Origin: Micromonospora costi | GTDB lineage: Bacteria; Actinomycetota; Actinomycetes; Mycobacteriales; Micromonosporaceae | Length of the DNA stretch: 64,000 nucleotides | Direction of reading: 5' to 3' | Assembly (NCBI RefSeq): GCF_003626655.1 | Contig: NZ_RBAN01000001.1 | Coordinates: 1,736,001 to 1,800,000 of the forward strand | Part shown: piece after piece, positions 41,849-50,235 of the stretch | Layout of the letters: the number at the start of each line of letters is the position of its first letter | Numbering within the stretch: the first letter of the stretch is position 1 | Translations under genes and position numbers: made by a program | Notes under the pieces: model-generated | The model's database searches: none | Seen by the model: the letters and a program-made list of their open reading frames with translations, nothing else | Told to the model about the DNA's origin: nothing

Positions 41849-41919
41849 CGATCATGCAGTTGTGGTGGTGGATAAAAGCCACGAACCACATCAGCCCGGG
41901 CACCACAACTGCATGATCG
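41849..41919. repeat. GATC-capped palindrome, class C, copy 1
   Basis: Perfect 19-bp arms CGATCATGCAGTTGTGGTG (41849-41867) and its complement (41901-41919) around a 33-bp centre that is AT-richer than its surroundings. It sits between the convergent proline-rich gene and rsmI, so it may end both transcripts. GATC to GATC spans 69 bp. Confidence 0.85.
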
Positions 41920-41974
41920 CCGGGAGCGGGGGGCGGGAGAGTCGGGGCAGGAGCGGCGGGGCGGGGCGGGCTTG

Positions 41975-42814
41975 TTAGCGGTGCACTACGTCGTAGACCT
42001 CGCGTCGGCGTAGGCCGTACGTGGTGGCGACGTCGGTCACCGCGTCGCGGCGGGAGAGGCCGGCCGCCTCCCGGTCGGCCACGGCGGCGCGCAGCGTGTC
42101 GTCGTCGGGGCGCTCCGGAGCGGTGGCGGGCGCACCGGCCACGACCAGTGTGATCTCGCCCCGCGGCTCCCCCTCGGCAGCCCAGCGGGCCAGCTCGCCG
42201 AGGGGGCGGCGGAGCACCTCCTCGTACGTCTTGGTGAGTTCGCGGCACAGCGCGGCCGGCCGGTCGGCGCCGAACGCGTCGGCCAGGTCGGCCAGCGCCG
42301 CGGCGATCCGGTGGGGCGCCTCGAAGAGGACCAGGGTGCGTTCCTCGGCGGCGAGCGCCCGTAGCCGGGACCGTCGGGCGCCCGGCGAGCGGGGCAGGAA
42401 TCCCTCGAAGCAGAACCGGTCGGAGGCGAGCCCGGAGAGCGCCAGGGCGGTGGTGACGGCGCTGGGGCCGGGCGCCGCGGTCACCGGGGCGCCGGCGTCC
42501 AGCGTGGCCCGCACGAGCCGGTAGCCGGGGTCGGAGACGCTCGGCATGCCGCCGTCGGTGACCAGCGCCACCTGGTAGCCGGCCTGGATCACCTCGACCA
42601 GTTCCGGGGTACGCCGCTCCTCGTTGCCCTCGAAGTAGGAGACGATCCGGCCAGGCACCTCGACGCCGAGGTCCCGGGCGAGGCGGGTGAGCCGGCGGGT
42701 GTCCTCGGCGGCCACCACGTCGGCCGTGGCGAGCACCTCCCGGAACCGGGCGGAGGCGTCGGCGGGGTTGCCGAGCGGTGCACCGAGCAGGATGAGCCGC
42801 CCGACATCCGACAT
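41975..42814 (-). CDS. rsmI: 16S rRNA (cytidine-2'-O)-methyltransferase RsmI
   Basis: 279-residue tetrapyrrole-methylase-fold enzyme that 2'-O-methylates C1402 of 16S rRNA. Motifs LILLGAPLGNPADASARFRE, VAAEDTRRLTRLARDLG, ALVTDGGMPSVSDPGYRLVR, AAPGPSAVTTALALSGL and LVLFEAPHRIAAALADLADA; C-terminal DVATTYGLRRREVYDVVHR. The start could be ATG 42814 or GTG 42823; neither has a clear ribosome site. Divergent from pmt, as in mycobacteria (Rv1003/Rv1002c). Confidence 0.94.
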   Translation of the reverse strand: MSDVGRLILLGAPLGNPADASARFREVLATADVVAAEDTRRLTRLARDLGVEVPGRIVSYFEGNEERRTPELVEVIQAGYQVALVTDGGMPSVSDPGYRLVRATLDAGAPVTAAPGPSAVTTALALSGLASDRFCFEGFLPRSPGARRSRLRALAAEERTLVLFEAPHRIAAALADLADAFGADRPAALCRELTKTYEEVLRRPLGELARWAAEGEPRGEITLVVAGAPATAPERPDDDTLRAAVADREAAGLSRRDAVTDVATTYGLRRREVYDVVHR

Positions 42815-42895
42815 ATCACCCACAGGTCCGTGCTCCTCCGTCGACAGCGATACCGGGATCGGGGACGACGGGCGCCACCGGTCACCTCCGCAGCC

Positions 42896-42901
42896 TACGA
42901 T
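42896..42901 (+). promoter_or_regulatory. -10-like TACGAT, leaderless start candidate for pmt
   Basis: TACGAT ends exactly 6 nt before the GTG of pmt. With the usual 6-7 nt to the transcription start, RNA would begin at or next to the start codon. No ribosome-binding site precedes the GTG, which supports a leaderless mRNA. Confidence 0.5.
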
Positions 42902-42907
42902 CGCCGG

Positions 42908-44659
42908 GTGACGAGTGCGTCGACAGCACAGAGCGCGAACGCGGGCCGGATGGCGTCGGGCCGTACGGCCGAGGGCCGCCTCTCGGTCGAGGACCTGTCG
43001 GTGGAGGTGTCCGGCGCGGCCACGGCAGACAACGGGCTGCCCGGCGGGGCCCCGGCCGACGACCGGCTGCCCGGCGTGGTCCGCCGGCGGCTGGCCACGG
43101 TCGACGCCCGGCTCGACGCCCGGTCCTGGCTGGCCACCGGCGTGGTGGTGCTGATCGCCGGCATTCTGCGCTTCCTCGATCTGGCCGACCCCAAGGGCAA
43201 GATCTTCGACGAGACGTACTACGCGAAGGACGCGTACGGGCTGATCTCCCGGGGCGTCGAGTGGAACTACAAGGACGGCAACGCGTCGTACGTGGTGCAC
43301 CCGCCGCTGGGCAAGTGGCTCATCGGGCTCGGCGAGTGGGCCTTCGGCTACCAGGACGCGGAGAGCCACGTCTCGGTGCCCGGGCACCTGATCACCACGG
43401 CGCCGGAGTTCGGCTGGCGCTTCTCGGCTGCGGTCGTCGGCACCCTGTCGGTGCTGCTGCTCGTCCGCATCGGTCGCCGGCTGTTCCGGTCGACGGCGCT
43501 CGGCTGCGCGGCCGGCCTGCTGCTCGCCCTGGACGGCTTCCACCTCGTCCTCTCCCGGACGGCGCTGCTCGACATCTTCCTGCTCTTCTTCATCCTGGCC
43601 GCGTTCGGCGCGATCGTGCTGGACCGGGACGCCCGGCGACGCCGCTGGGCCCGGGCGCTGGACGCCGGGCTGGATCCCACCGTGGGCGGGCGGGCCGGCA
43701 GGCCGGCGGGCGGCTGGCGCACCTGGCCGTGGTGGCGGCTCGCCGCCGGCGTGCTGCTCGGCTGCGCCTGCGCGGTGAAGTGGAGCGCGCTCTACTTCGT
43801 GCCGGCGTTCGCGCTGCTGGTGCTCCTGTGGGAGGTCGGCGTCCGGCACTCGGCCGGCGCGCCGCGACCGTGGCGGGACGCGCTCCTGTACGAGCTGCCC
43901 TGGATGGCGCTGGCCGGGGTGCTGATGTTCGGCACCTACCTGGCCACCTGGTCCGGTTGGCTGCTCACCGACGACGGCTACTACCGGCTCGCCTCGAACT
44001 ACCCGGGCGCCCCGCTGAGCGACACCCCGGTGATCGGGCCGCTCATCAACCTGTTCGAGTACCACCGGGCCGCGTACGGGTTCCACACCGGCCTCGACGA
44101 CCCGCACAAGTACCAGTCCTGGCCGTGGCAGTGGTTGCTGCTGGGCCGCCCCGTGGCCTTCCACTGGTCGAGCGACGGCCCGTGCGGGGCGGCGAGCTGT
44201 GCCGCGGAGATCCTGCTGCTCGGCACCCCGCTGCTGTGGTGGTCGTTCCTGCCGGCCCTGGTGGCGCTGACCTGGCTGGGTCTGGCCCGCCGGGACTGGC
44301 GCGCCGGCGCGATCCTGCTGTCGGTGGCCGCCGGCCTGCTGCCCTGGTTCTGGTTCGCCCTCGACGGCCGGACGATGTTCTCCTTCTACACCGCGCCGGC
44401 GCTGCCGTTCCTGGTCCTGGCCGTGGTGTACGTGCTGGGCGCCGTCGCCTCCCCCGCCCGGGCGGGGGCGAACGCCGCCCGCGCGCCCGCTCCGGGCGAA
44501 CCGGGCTACGACCGCCGTCTGGTCGGCGGTGTCGTGGTGGGCGCGTACATGTTGCTGGTGGCTCTCTGTTTCGCGTACTTCTATCCGATTTTCGTGGGCA
44601 CGGTGATGCCGTACGCCGACTGGTCCGCCCGGATGTGGCTGGGCGGTCGCTGGATCTGA
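42908..44659 (+). CDS. pmt: Protein O-mannosyltransferase (PMT family, GT39)
   Basis: 583-residue polytopic membrane glycosyltransferase. After an ~80-residue cytosolic N-terminus the first helix is followed by the catalytic loop PKGKIFDETYYAKDAYGLIS (Asp-Glu pair), then HPPLGKWLIGLGEWAFGYQD, FSRTALLDIFLLFF-like region and a multi-helix core; C-terminal PIFVGTVMPYADWSARMWLG is typical. It transfers mannose from polyprenyl-phosphate-mannose to Sec-exported proteins. GTG 42908 follows a -10-like TACGAT by 6 nt. Divergent from rsmI; secreted VWA-type proteins follow and may be substrates, by inference. Confidence 0.93.
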   Translation: MTSASTAQSANAGRMASGRTAEGRLSVEDLSVEVSGAATADNGLPGGAPADDRLPGVVRRRLATVDARLDARSWLATGVVVLIAGILRFLDLADPKGKIFDETYYAKDAYGLISRGVEWNYKDGNASYVVHPPLGKWLIGLGEWAFGYQDAESHVSVPGHLITTAPEFGWRFSAAVVGTLSVLLLVRIGRRLFRSTALGCAAGLLLALDGFHLVLSRTALLDIFLLFFILAAFGAIVLDRDARRRRWARALDAGLDPTVGGRAGRPAGGWRTWPWWRLAAGVLLGCACAVKWSALYFVPAFALLVLLWEVGVRHSAGAPRPWRDALLYELPWMALAGVLMFGTYLATWSGWLLTDDGYYRLASNYPGAPLSDTPVIGPLINLFEYHRAAYGFHTGLDDPHKYQSWPWQWLLLGRPVAFHWSSDGPCGAASCAAEILLLGTPLLWWSFLPALVALTWLGLARRDWRAGAILLSVAAGLLPWFWFALDGRTMFSFYTAPALPFLVLAVVYVLGAVASPARAGANAARAPAPGEPGYDRRLVGGVVVGAYMLLVALCFAYFYPIFVGTVMPYADWSARMWLGGRWI

Positions 44660-44689
44660 CCGGGCAGCACGGACACCTCGTCAAACGGC

Positions 44690-44726
44690 AGAGGGCCCCG
44701 CACGCGAGTCGCGTGCGGGGCCCTCT
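44690..44726 (+). terminator. Hairpin terminator 1 after pmt
   Basis: Perfect 18-bp arms 44690-44707 and 44709-44726, 30 nt past the pmt stop. Confidence 0.8.
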
Positions 44727-44736
44727 GGACGAAGAA

Positions 44737-44784
44737 GCGCGCCCCGATCGCCTGCCACGGGGGAAGCGGGCGATTGGGGCGCGC
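44737..44784. terminator. Hairpin terminator 2 after pmt
   Basis: 16-nt arms GCGCGCCCCGATCGCC (44737-44752) and GGCGATTGGGGCGCGC (44769-44784), one G-T wobble, 16-nt loop. Second of two tandem stem-loops, unrelated in sequence to the first. Confidence 0.7.
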
Positions 44785-45002
44785 AAGAGAAGCTTAACCA
44801 CCGCGCACCACCGGCACAACGGGTCAACTTGGGTCAGATTTCTGACGGATACCGGTCTGGTGACGGGACAGATTCAGCAGCTGACCGACGGTCACGGGTG
44901 CTATCGCGGAGAGCGCCGGACGATCACGCCGGCCCGCCGACGGGCGATCGTGGACGCCGGCCGCCGGGTCCACCCCGATGATCATCCAAAGTGGATTCTC
45001 TC
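44785..45002. other. Non-coding gap between pmt terminators and VWA gene
   Basis: About 220 bp with lower G+C than the flanks (stretches such as GGGTCAGATTTCTGACGG and ATCATCCAAAGTGGATTCTC). TCAGCAGCTGA at about 44874-44884 is a short palindrome. I see no gene; it probably holds the promoter of the VWA gene. Confidence 0.5.
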
Positions 45003-45008
45003 TACACT
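45003..45008 (+). promoter_or_regulatory. -10-like TACACT, leaderless start candidate for VWA gene
   Basis: TACACT followed by 6 nt and then GTG at 45015, the same geometry as at pmt. No ribosome-binding site precedes the GTG. Confidence 0.5.
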
Positions 45009-45014
45009 CGCCCG

Positions 45015-46337
45015 GTGATCAACTCAAGACGATCCACCACCGTCCTCACCGGACTGGTGGTGGCCTTCGCGCTGCTCGGGCCGGCGCCCGCCGTGGCCGA
45101 CGAGCCGACACCCACGGAGCCGGCGCCCAGCGAGCCGCCCCGGGTCGAGCTGGTGCTGGACGTGAGCGGCTCGATGCGCGCCCGCGACATCGACGGCCGC
45201 AGCCGGATCTCGGTGGCCCAGCAGGCGTTCAACGAGGTCGTGGACGCGCTGCCGGAGGTGACCCAACTCGGCATCCGGGTGCTCGGCGCGACGTACCAGG
45301 GCGAGGACAAGAAGGTCGGCTGCCGGGACACCCAGCAGATCGTGCCGGTCGGCCCGGTGGACCGCGGCCAGGCGAAGGCTGCTGTGGCGACGCTGCGGCC
45401 GACCGGCTTCACCCCCGTCGGGCTCGCCCTGCGGGAGGCCGCCAAGGACCTCGGCACCGGGGCCACCACCCGCCGGATCGTCCTGATCACCGACGGGGAG
45501 GACACCTGCGCGCCGCCGGACCCGTGCCAGGTCGCGCGGGAACTGGCCGCCCAGGGCACCCGGCTCGTGGTCGACACGCTGGGTCTCGCGCCGGACGAGA
45601 AGGTACGCCGGCAGTTGCTCTGCATCGCCGGGGCGACCGGCGGTACGTACACGGCGGCGCAGAGCACCGAGGAGCTGACCGGCCGGATCAAGCAGTTGGT
45701 GGAACGGGCCGGGGAGACGTACACCCGGACGCCCACCGTGGTGGGCGGGGCCACCGCCTGTGACGGCGCCCCGATGCTCGCCTCCGGCGTCTACACGGAC
45801 CGGGAGACGTTCTCGGAGCACCGCTGGTACCGGGTGGCGGTCCGGCCCGGTCAGGAACTGCGCGCGTCGGTCAGCGTGGCACTCGACCGCCCCGTCAACC
45901 GGGACTACGGCGTCCTGCTGCGGGCCGTCGCTCCGGACGGCCGGGAACTGGTTCGCGGCGCGGACGCCGGCAGCGGTCGGGCCGACGTGGTCTCCGCCGG
46001 GCTGCGCTGGTCCGACGACGACGACAGCGAGGACGACGACGACGGCGACAACAGCGACGACAGCAGCGACGGCGATGCCAGCGCGGCGGCGCAGCAGCCC
46101 CGAATGGTCTGCATCGTGGTCAGCAACTCCTTCGCTCCCCGGCCCGGCACCGGCGTGACCCCCGGCATGCCGATCGAGCTGACCGTGGACGTGGTCGCCG
46201 CGTCGCCGACGCCCCGAGGGCCGGACCTTGGCCGGGGCTGGATGCTGCTGGCCCTGCTGACCGTGGCCGGCCTGCTCACGGGTCTGCTCACCGGCCTGCT
46301 GACCCGCTGGTGGGTGGCCACCTGGAGGGAGAAGTGA
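45015..46337 (+). CDS. Secreted, membrane-anchored von Willebrand factor A domain protein
   Basis: 440 residues. Sec signal peptide (INSRRSTTVLTGLVVAFALL then GPAPAVADEP), VWA domain with MIDAS DVSGSMRARD and RIVLITDGEDTCAPPDPCQV, then a beta-rich region (HRWYRVAVRPGQELRASVSV) containing an unusual Asp/Ser run (SDDDDSEDDDDGDNSDDSSD), and a C-terminal helix (GWMLLALLTVAGLLTGLLTG) with a short basic tail. So it is exported and held in the membrane by its C-terminus. Four cysteines in the VWA part. Its stop overlaps the next gene (GTGA). Ligand and process unknown. Confidence 0.85.
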   Translation: MINSRRSTTVLTGLVVAFALLGPAPAVADEPTPTEPAPSEPPRVELVLDVSGSMRARDIDGRSRISVAQQAFNEVVDALPEVTQLGIRVLGATYQGEDKKVGCRDTQQIVPVGPVDRGQAKAAVATLRPTGFTPVGLALREAAKDLGTGATTRRIVLITDGEDTCAPPDPCQVARELAAQGTRLVVDTLGLAPDEKVRRQLLCIAGATGGTYTAAQSTEELTGRIKQLVERAGETYTRTPTVVGGATACDGAPMLASGVYTDRETFSEHRWYRVAVRPGQELRASVSVALDRPVNRDYGVLLRAVAPDGRELVRGADAGSGRADVVSAGLRWSDDDDSEDDDDGDNSDDSSDGDASAAAQQPRMVCIVVSNSFAPRPGTGVTPGMPIELTVDVVAASPTPRGPDLGRGWMLLALLTVAGLLTGLLTGLLTRWWVATWREK

Positions 46338-47143
46338 GCATGCGTACCACTCTGCTCCGGTCGGTGGTGGCGCTCGTGGCCGCCGGCGGCCCCGCGCTGC
46401 TGCCCGCCGCGGCGCTCGCCGCACCCAGCGGCGCACCCACCCCCTCGCCCGGCGCCGAGACGGTGACCCGGGCGGGCACCTCGTTCCTCACCTCGACCAC
46501 GATCGCCGCCGGCCAGCCGGTCCAGGTCCGCGCCTCCGCGGGCGACTACCTCTACTGGTCGTTCTCCGCGGAGGCCGGTCAGGTGCACGACGTGGCAGCG
46601 ACCGTCACGTTCCCGCGTGACCGCAGCGGCGCGTCCACCTGGACCCTGGAGGTCTTCGACGGGTTGCGGCGGCGCCAGGCGTGCACGGACGGGGCGCAGA
46701 CCCCGACCGTCGACAAGGCGGCCGGCAGCGTCTCGCTCGGCTGCACCCTGCGTGAGGTACGGCCGTGGGCGGAGCCCTGGTCGGGCGACCCGCTGCCCGG
46801 CACGTACTTCGTCCGGCTGTCGGTCGTCGACGTGCCGGAGCCCGACCTGGGCGCGCCCGTGGACGTGGAGCTGCTGGTCGCCACCGACGGCGAGGGCGGC
46901 ACCCCGGCCGACGACGGGGAACTGTCGACGCCGCTCGTGCCGAACACCCGGCCCGGCGCGGTGCTCAGCGACGTGCAGGCGGCGGCCCCCGTCGACGACG
47001 AGGACGACGAGCGCGGCCTGGGTGACCTCGTCACGCTGCCCGCCCTCGGGTCCCGCTGGATCTGGACGACGGCCGGCGGCATCCTCGCCGCGGTGGCCGG
47101 CGTGGTCGGCTTCGCGCTGACCCGCCGTCCCCGGCGCGGCTGA
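46334..47143 (+). CDS. Secreted, C-terminally anchored protein paired with the VWA protein
   Basis: 269 residues. Signal peptide (MRTTLLRSVVALVAAGGPAL then LPAAALAAPS), a ~170-residue beta-rich ectodomain (VQVRASAGDYLYWSFSAEAG; VTFPRDRSGASTWTLEVFDG; LPGTYFVRLSVVDVPEPDLG), an acidic linker (VDDEDDERG) and a C-terminal helix (WIWTTAGGILAAVAGVVGFA) ending in RRPRRG. The second half of the VWA protein has similar beta-rich wording (YRVAVRPGQEL), so the two may share a domain. GTG 46334 overlaps the upstream TGA and is 5 nt from GGAGG; ATG 46340 is an alternative. Confidence 0.75.
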   Translation: MSMRTTLLRSVVALVAAGGPALLPAAALAAPSGAPTPSPGAETVTRAGTSFLTSTTIAAGQPVQVRASAGDYLYWSFSAEAGQVHDVAATVTFPRDRSGASTWTLEVFDGLRRRQACTDGAQTPTVDKAAGSVSLGCTLREVRPWAEPWSGDPLPGTYFVRLSVVDVPEPDLGAPVDVELLVATDGEGGTPADDGELSTPLVPNTRPGAVLSDVQAAAPVDDEDDERGLGDLVTLPALGSRWIWTTAGGILAAVAGVVGFALTRRPRRG

Positions 47144-47154
47144 GCGAGCCCGTC

Positions 47155-47255
47155 GTCGCCCGGCGCGACCGAGCACGGGCCCACGGCCGCCCGGCGCGGC
47201 CGGGTGCGGGCCCATCGTCGCCCGACGCGGCCGGGTGCGGGCCCACCGTCGGTCG
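47155..47255. repeat. Three degenerate ~31-bp tandem repeats after the VWA pair
   Basis: Units of the form CGCCCGGCGCGGCCGGGTGC then GGGCCCA occur three times with a few changes between the second VWA-operon gene and the terminator. Non-coding; no function seen. Confidence 0.55.
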
Positions 47256-47264
47256 GCAGCGCGT

Positions 47265-47297
47265 GCCGTCCCGCCCCCGAGCCTGGGGCGGGACGGC
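47265..47297. terminator. Bidirectional hairpin between convergent genes
   Basis: Perfect 13-bp arms GCCGTCCCGCCCC (47265-47277) and complement (47285-47297), 7-nt loop, between the VWA-operon end and the small cysteine protein. Confidence 0.75.
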
Positions 47298-47310
47298 CGC
47301 GTGAGCCGGG

Positions 47311-47577
47311 TCAGCTGCTCCGGGGGCCCCGGGGCAGCCAGCCGATGAACCGGTCCTGGAGCGACGTCACCGACGAACCGTGCAGGTCCTGGGTGGCGGC
47401 CGCGAGGCAGGAACCCAGATAGATGCTGAGCGTGGCGCGGTCGCCGTACTCCTCCAGCAGCCGGCTGCGCCTCGTCGCGCAGGGCCAGTCCTCACCACAG
47501 GAGCCGCAGCTCCAGCCGGGCGTCACCGGGGCGTGTTCGTCGCTCCGCCGGCCGGACCGTTCCGCACCACCGGTCAT
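47311..47577 (-). CDS. Small cysteine-containing actinobacterial protein
   Basis: 88 residues. HAPVTPGWSCGSCGEDWPCA carries a C-x2-C-x5-C cluster that could bind zinc, followed by a helical part (RSRLLEEYGDRATLSIYLGS CLAAATQDL) and FIGWLPRGPRSS. I recall this pattern (WxCxxCGxxWPC ... LLxEY) as a widespread small actinobacterial family of unknown function. ATG 47577 with a strong GAGAGGGAG box. Divergent from the phosphopantetheinyl transferase. Confidence 0.75.
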   Translation of the reverse strand: MTGGAERSGRRSDEHAPVTPGWSCGSCGEDWPCATRRSRLLEEYGDRATLSIYLGSCLAAATQDLHGSSVTSLQDRFIGWLPRGPRSS

Positions 47578-47633
47578 CGCACTCCCTCTCCGGTACCTGA
47601 CAGGGGGCCCGGGCACCCGCCCAGACCCGGATT

Positions 47634-47649
47634 GATCGCCACGGCGATC
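47634..47649. promoter_or_regulatory. GATCGCC-AC-GGCGATC palindrome in divergent promoter region
   Basis: A 16-bp inverted repeat (7-bp arms, 2-bp centre), 57 bp upstream of the small cysteine-protein gene and 137 bp upstream of the phosphopantetheinyl transferase gene. Operator candidate. Confidence 0.35.
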
Positions 47650-47785
47650 GACACCCCCCGTGCCGCGCGTGGGCATCAGCGCTCCGGAATCAGCTCGTGT
47701 TACATAGTTCCGGTACTTTCGGCATTTATGACAGTCAGAAAGTTGACGGTCGAGCGGGTGACCCTCCGTCCCGCGCGGCACCGCG

Positions 47786-48442
47786 ATGCGTGACCTGCTC
47801 CCGCCCGAGGTCTCGGTGGCCGTGGCGGGGCCCGACGACTGGACCGGCCGGCTGCTCGCGGAGGAGTTGGCCTGCCTCAGCGAGCGGGCCGTCGAGGGCC
47901 GGCGGCGCGACTTCACCGCGGGCCGGGTCTGCGCCCGCCGGGCCATGGCCGCGCTCGGGCTGCCCCCGGCGGCGGTGCCGTCGGCCGCCGACCGCGCGCC
48001 GGTCTGGCCGGCCGGCGTGGTCGGCACCATCACCCATACCCGGGGCTACTGCGCGGCGGCCGCCGCCCGTCGCGCCGACGTGCGCTCCGTGGGGATGGAC
48101 GCCGAGCAGCACCGCGAACTCAACCCGGGGGTACGCCGGCTGATCTGCCTGCCGGAGGAGGACGACCGGATCGCCCGGCTGCCGGCCGGTGTCTCCTGGC
48201 CGGCGGTGCTGTTCAGCGTCAAGGAGACCGTCTACAAGGTCTGGCACCCGGTGGTCGGCACCTGGCTCGACTTCGCCGACGCCCTCGTGGACCTCGACCC
48301 GGACGCCGGCACGTTCACCGCCCGGGTCGCGCCCGCCCGCGTCGACGCGGCACCCGTCCCGGATCCACCGAGGACGGTACGGGGTCGCTTCGTCGTGACC
48401 GACGGACTGGTCCGCACCGCCGCGGTGCTCCCGCCGGCCTGA
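47786..48442 (+). CDS. 4'-phosphopantetheinyl transferase, EntD/Sfp superfamily
   Basis: 218 residues. RRRDFTAGRVCARRAMAALG near the N-terminus, magnesium motif GMDAEQ (about 103-108) and FSVKETVYKVWHPVVGTWLD (about 149-168) are the EntD-type signatures. It moves the phosphopantetheine arm from CoA to carrier domains of fatty-acid, polyketide or nonribosomal-peptide synthases. No synthase genes are nearby, so it is probably a general housekeeping transferase acting in trans. Promoter region upstream is unusually AT-rich (around 47695-47750). Confidence 0.92.
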   Translation: MRDLLPPEVSVAVAGPDDWTGRLLAEELACLSERAVEGRRRDFTAGRVCARRAMAALGLPPAAVPSAADRAPVWPAGVVGTITHTRGYCAAAAARRADVRSVGMDAEQHRELNPGVRRLICLPEEDDRIARLPAGVSWPAVLFSVKETVYKVWHPVVGTWLDFADALVDLDPDAGTFTARVAPARVDAAPVPDPPRTVRGRFVVTDGLVRTAAVLPPA

Positions 48443-48475
48443 GCCACCGATCCCCCGGTCGACCCGTCCGGTCGG

Positions 48476-48913
48476 TCACACCACGCAGAACTCGTTGCCC
48501 TCCGGATCGGCCATCACCACGTGGTCGAGTCGACCGTCCACCTCGTCCTCGCGCAGCACCGTGGCGCCCGCCTCGACCAGCCGCGCGACGGCCGCGCGTA
48601 CCCTCGGCGCCCGGACCTCCCACGGCACGCCGCGCCCGCCGCCGGCCTGGATGTCCAGGTGGATCCGGTTCTTCGCGGTCTTCGGCTCGGGCACCTTGAG
48701 GAACGAGATCCGCGGTCCCCGACCCGCCGGGTCCTCCAGGGACGCGACACCGTCCCACTCGTCCTCCGGCACGTCGTAGTGGCGCAGGAACTCCGCCCAG
48801 TCGGCGAAGCCCGTCGGCGGCGCGGCGTCGACGTAGCCCAGCGCCGCCTTCCAGAACGCGGCCAGGGCCGGCGGGTCGGCACTGTCGAAGGTCATGGTCC
48901 ACGCATCGGCCAT
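48476..48913 (-). CDS. VOC superfamily protein
   Basis: 145 residues, MADAWTMTFDSADPPALAAF WKAALGY at the start, KNRIHLDIQAGGG in the middle and HVVMADPEGNEFCVV at the end. Same subgroup as the protein at 9591-9959 (both end in ADPEGNEFCV and share KNRxHLD), so the two are paralogues. Converges closely on the phosphopantetheinyl transferase gene. Substrate unknown; the start could be 12 codons earlier. Confidence 0.8.
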   Translation of the reverse strand: MADAWTMTFDSADPPALAAFWKAALGYVDAAPPTGFADWAEFLRHYDVPEDEWDGVASLEDPAGRGPRISFLKVPEPKTAKNRIHLDIQAGGGRGVPWEVRAPRVRAAVARLVEAGATVLREDEVDGRLDHVVMADPEGNEFCVV

Positions 48914-48967
48914 CGGACCAGCCTGCCCCCCAATGCGGGTGACCGGCAACCGGGCAGGGCCGGGCGG

Positions 48968-49570
48968 TCAGGAGGCGAAATCGATCCGCATCACCGCGCG
49001 CCGGGGCGTGGGCCGGGTGACCTCGGTGAAACCGGCGTCGGCGAAGACGCTCCGGCTGCCCACGAACAGCTCGCCCCAGGAGATGTCCCGCCCCGGCTCG
49101 ACGATCATCGGGTAGCCCTCGACGGCGCGGGCGCCCCGGTCGCGGGCGAAGTCGACGGCGGCGCGGGCGAGGGCGCGGCTGACGCCGCGACGCCGGAAGC
49201 CGACCCGCGTCACGAAGCAGGTCACGGCCCACACACCGGGGTCGGAGCGGTCCTCGTCGCGACCGGCCCACGGTATGCGGGCCTGGCGCAGCCGCGGGTA
49301 CTCGCTGCGCGGCTCGACGGCGCACCAACCCACCGGCTCGCCGCCCAGGTACGCGACCAGGCCGCTGGTCCGGTCGGCGCCGGGGTCGTCACAGCCCGTC
49401 TGCTCGCGCAGCCGGTCCGCGCGTACCTCGACCGGCGCCGACGCCCAGTCCCGGCCCAGGATCTTGAACCACTGGCACTGGCAGCGGGCCGCGTCACCCC
49501 GCTCGCCGAACACGGTCCGGAGGTCGTCCCAGCTCGCCTCGCTGGCCGGCACGACGGTCATCTCGTCCAT
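48968..49570 (-). CDS. GNAT-family N-acetyltransferase
   Basis: 200 residues. Begins MDEMTVVPASEASWDDLRTV; CQCQWFKILGRDW is a cysteine/tryptophan-rich N-terminal feature seen in a GNAT subgroup. Acetyl-CoA motif A is in AVTCFVTRVGFRRRGVSRAL followed by ARAAVDFARDRGARAVEGYP. Start fixed by GGAGGA 4 nt before ATG 49570. Acceptor unknown. Same strand as the Nudix gene upstream (32 bp gap). Confidence 0.85.
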   Translation of the reverse strand: MDEMTVVPASEASWDDLRTVFGERGDAARCQCQWFKILGRDWASAPVEVRADRLREQTGCDDPGADRTSGLVAYLGGEPVGWCAVEPRSEYPRLRQARIPWAGRDEDRSDPGVWAVTCFVTRVGFRRRGVSRALARAAVDFARDRGARAVEGYPMIVEPGRDISWGELFVGSRSVFADAGFTEVTRPTPRRAVMRIDFAS

Positions 49571-49602
49571 CGGGTCCTCCGTCCTCGCCGCCGTGTCGTA
49601 CG

Positions 49603-50130
49603 TCAGCCGGCCGCGCGCCACGCGAGGAGCCTCCGGTACGCCTCGAACCCGTCCGGCACCCACTCCCACTCGGCGAGCCGGCGGTCCAGCTCGTCCTCCG
49701 TCAGGAACGCGTGCCAGGCGACCTCCTCCGCCTGCGGCGCGACCGTACGCGGGCAGCGCACCTCGTAGACGGCGGACCACCAGGTGTGCTCCGGTGTCTC
49801 GTACAGGAACTTGAACAGCGGCACGGGCGCCGGCAGCCCGCGTACCCCCAGCTCCTCCTCCGCCTCGCGCCGCGCCGCCTCGTCGTACGACTCACCGGTC
49901 CCGACGACCCCACCCACGAACATGTCGTACAGCGACGGGAAGACGAGCTTGCGGTCCGTACGGCGGTGCACGAAGACGCGGCCCTCGTCGTCGCGCGCCA
50001 GCACGAACGCGCAGCGGTGCCGCAGCCGCTCGGCGTACACCCGGCCTCGCCGCGCCTGCCCCACCACCCGGTCCTGCTCGTCGACGATGTCGAGCAGTTC
50101 GTCGGCGGACAGCGGCGACTGATCGGTCAT
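49603..50130 (-). CDS. Nudix hydrolase
   Basis: 175 residues. The Nudix box GX5EX7REUXEEXG is at residues 74-95 (GVVGTGESYDEAARREAEEE then LG). Overall layout (ELLDIVDEQDRVVGQARRGR; HRCAFVLARDDEGRVFVHRR; SLYDMFVGGVV) resembles the YfcD/isopentenyl-diphosphate-isomerase-like Nudix group. Substrate cannot be assigned. ATG 50130 used; a TTG four codons upstream is also in frame. Confidence 0.88.
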   Translation of the reverse strand: MTDQSPLSADELLDIVDEQDRVVGQARRGRVYAERLRHRCAFVLARDDEGRVFVHRRTDRKLVFPSLYDMFVGGVVGTGESYDEAARREAEEELGVRGLPAPVPLFKFLYETPEHTWWSAVYEVRCPRTVAPQAEEVAWHAFLTEDELDRRLAEWEWVPDGFEAYRRLLAWRAAG

Positions 50131-50235
50131 GGGGAGATTCAACCAGCCGGCACGTCCCGCCTCGCGGAGCGGGACGACACGCGGGCGGCCGCCGACGTCG
50201 GCGTGCCCGGCCCGGCGGTTTCGTCGGTCGCCGCG

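Noticed and set aside
41794..41974. Structured RNA or riboswitch between the proline-rich gene and rsmI
   Set aside because: The only structure is the class C palindrome between convergent genes; no leader position for a riboswitch.
47311..48442. Biosynthetic gene cluster suggested by the phosphopantetheinyl transferase
   Set aside because: No carrier protein, ketosynthase, adenylation domain or tailoring enzymes nearby; neighbours are unrelated housekeeping genes.
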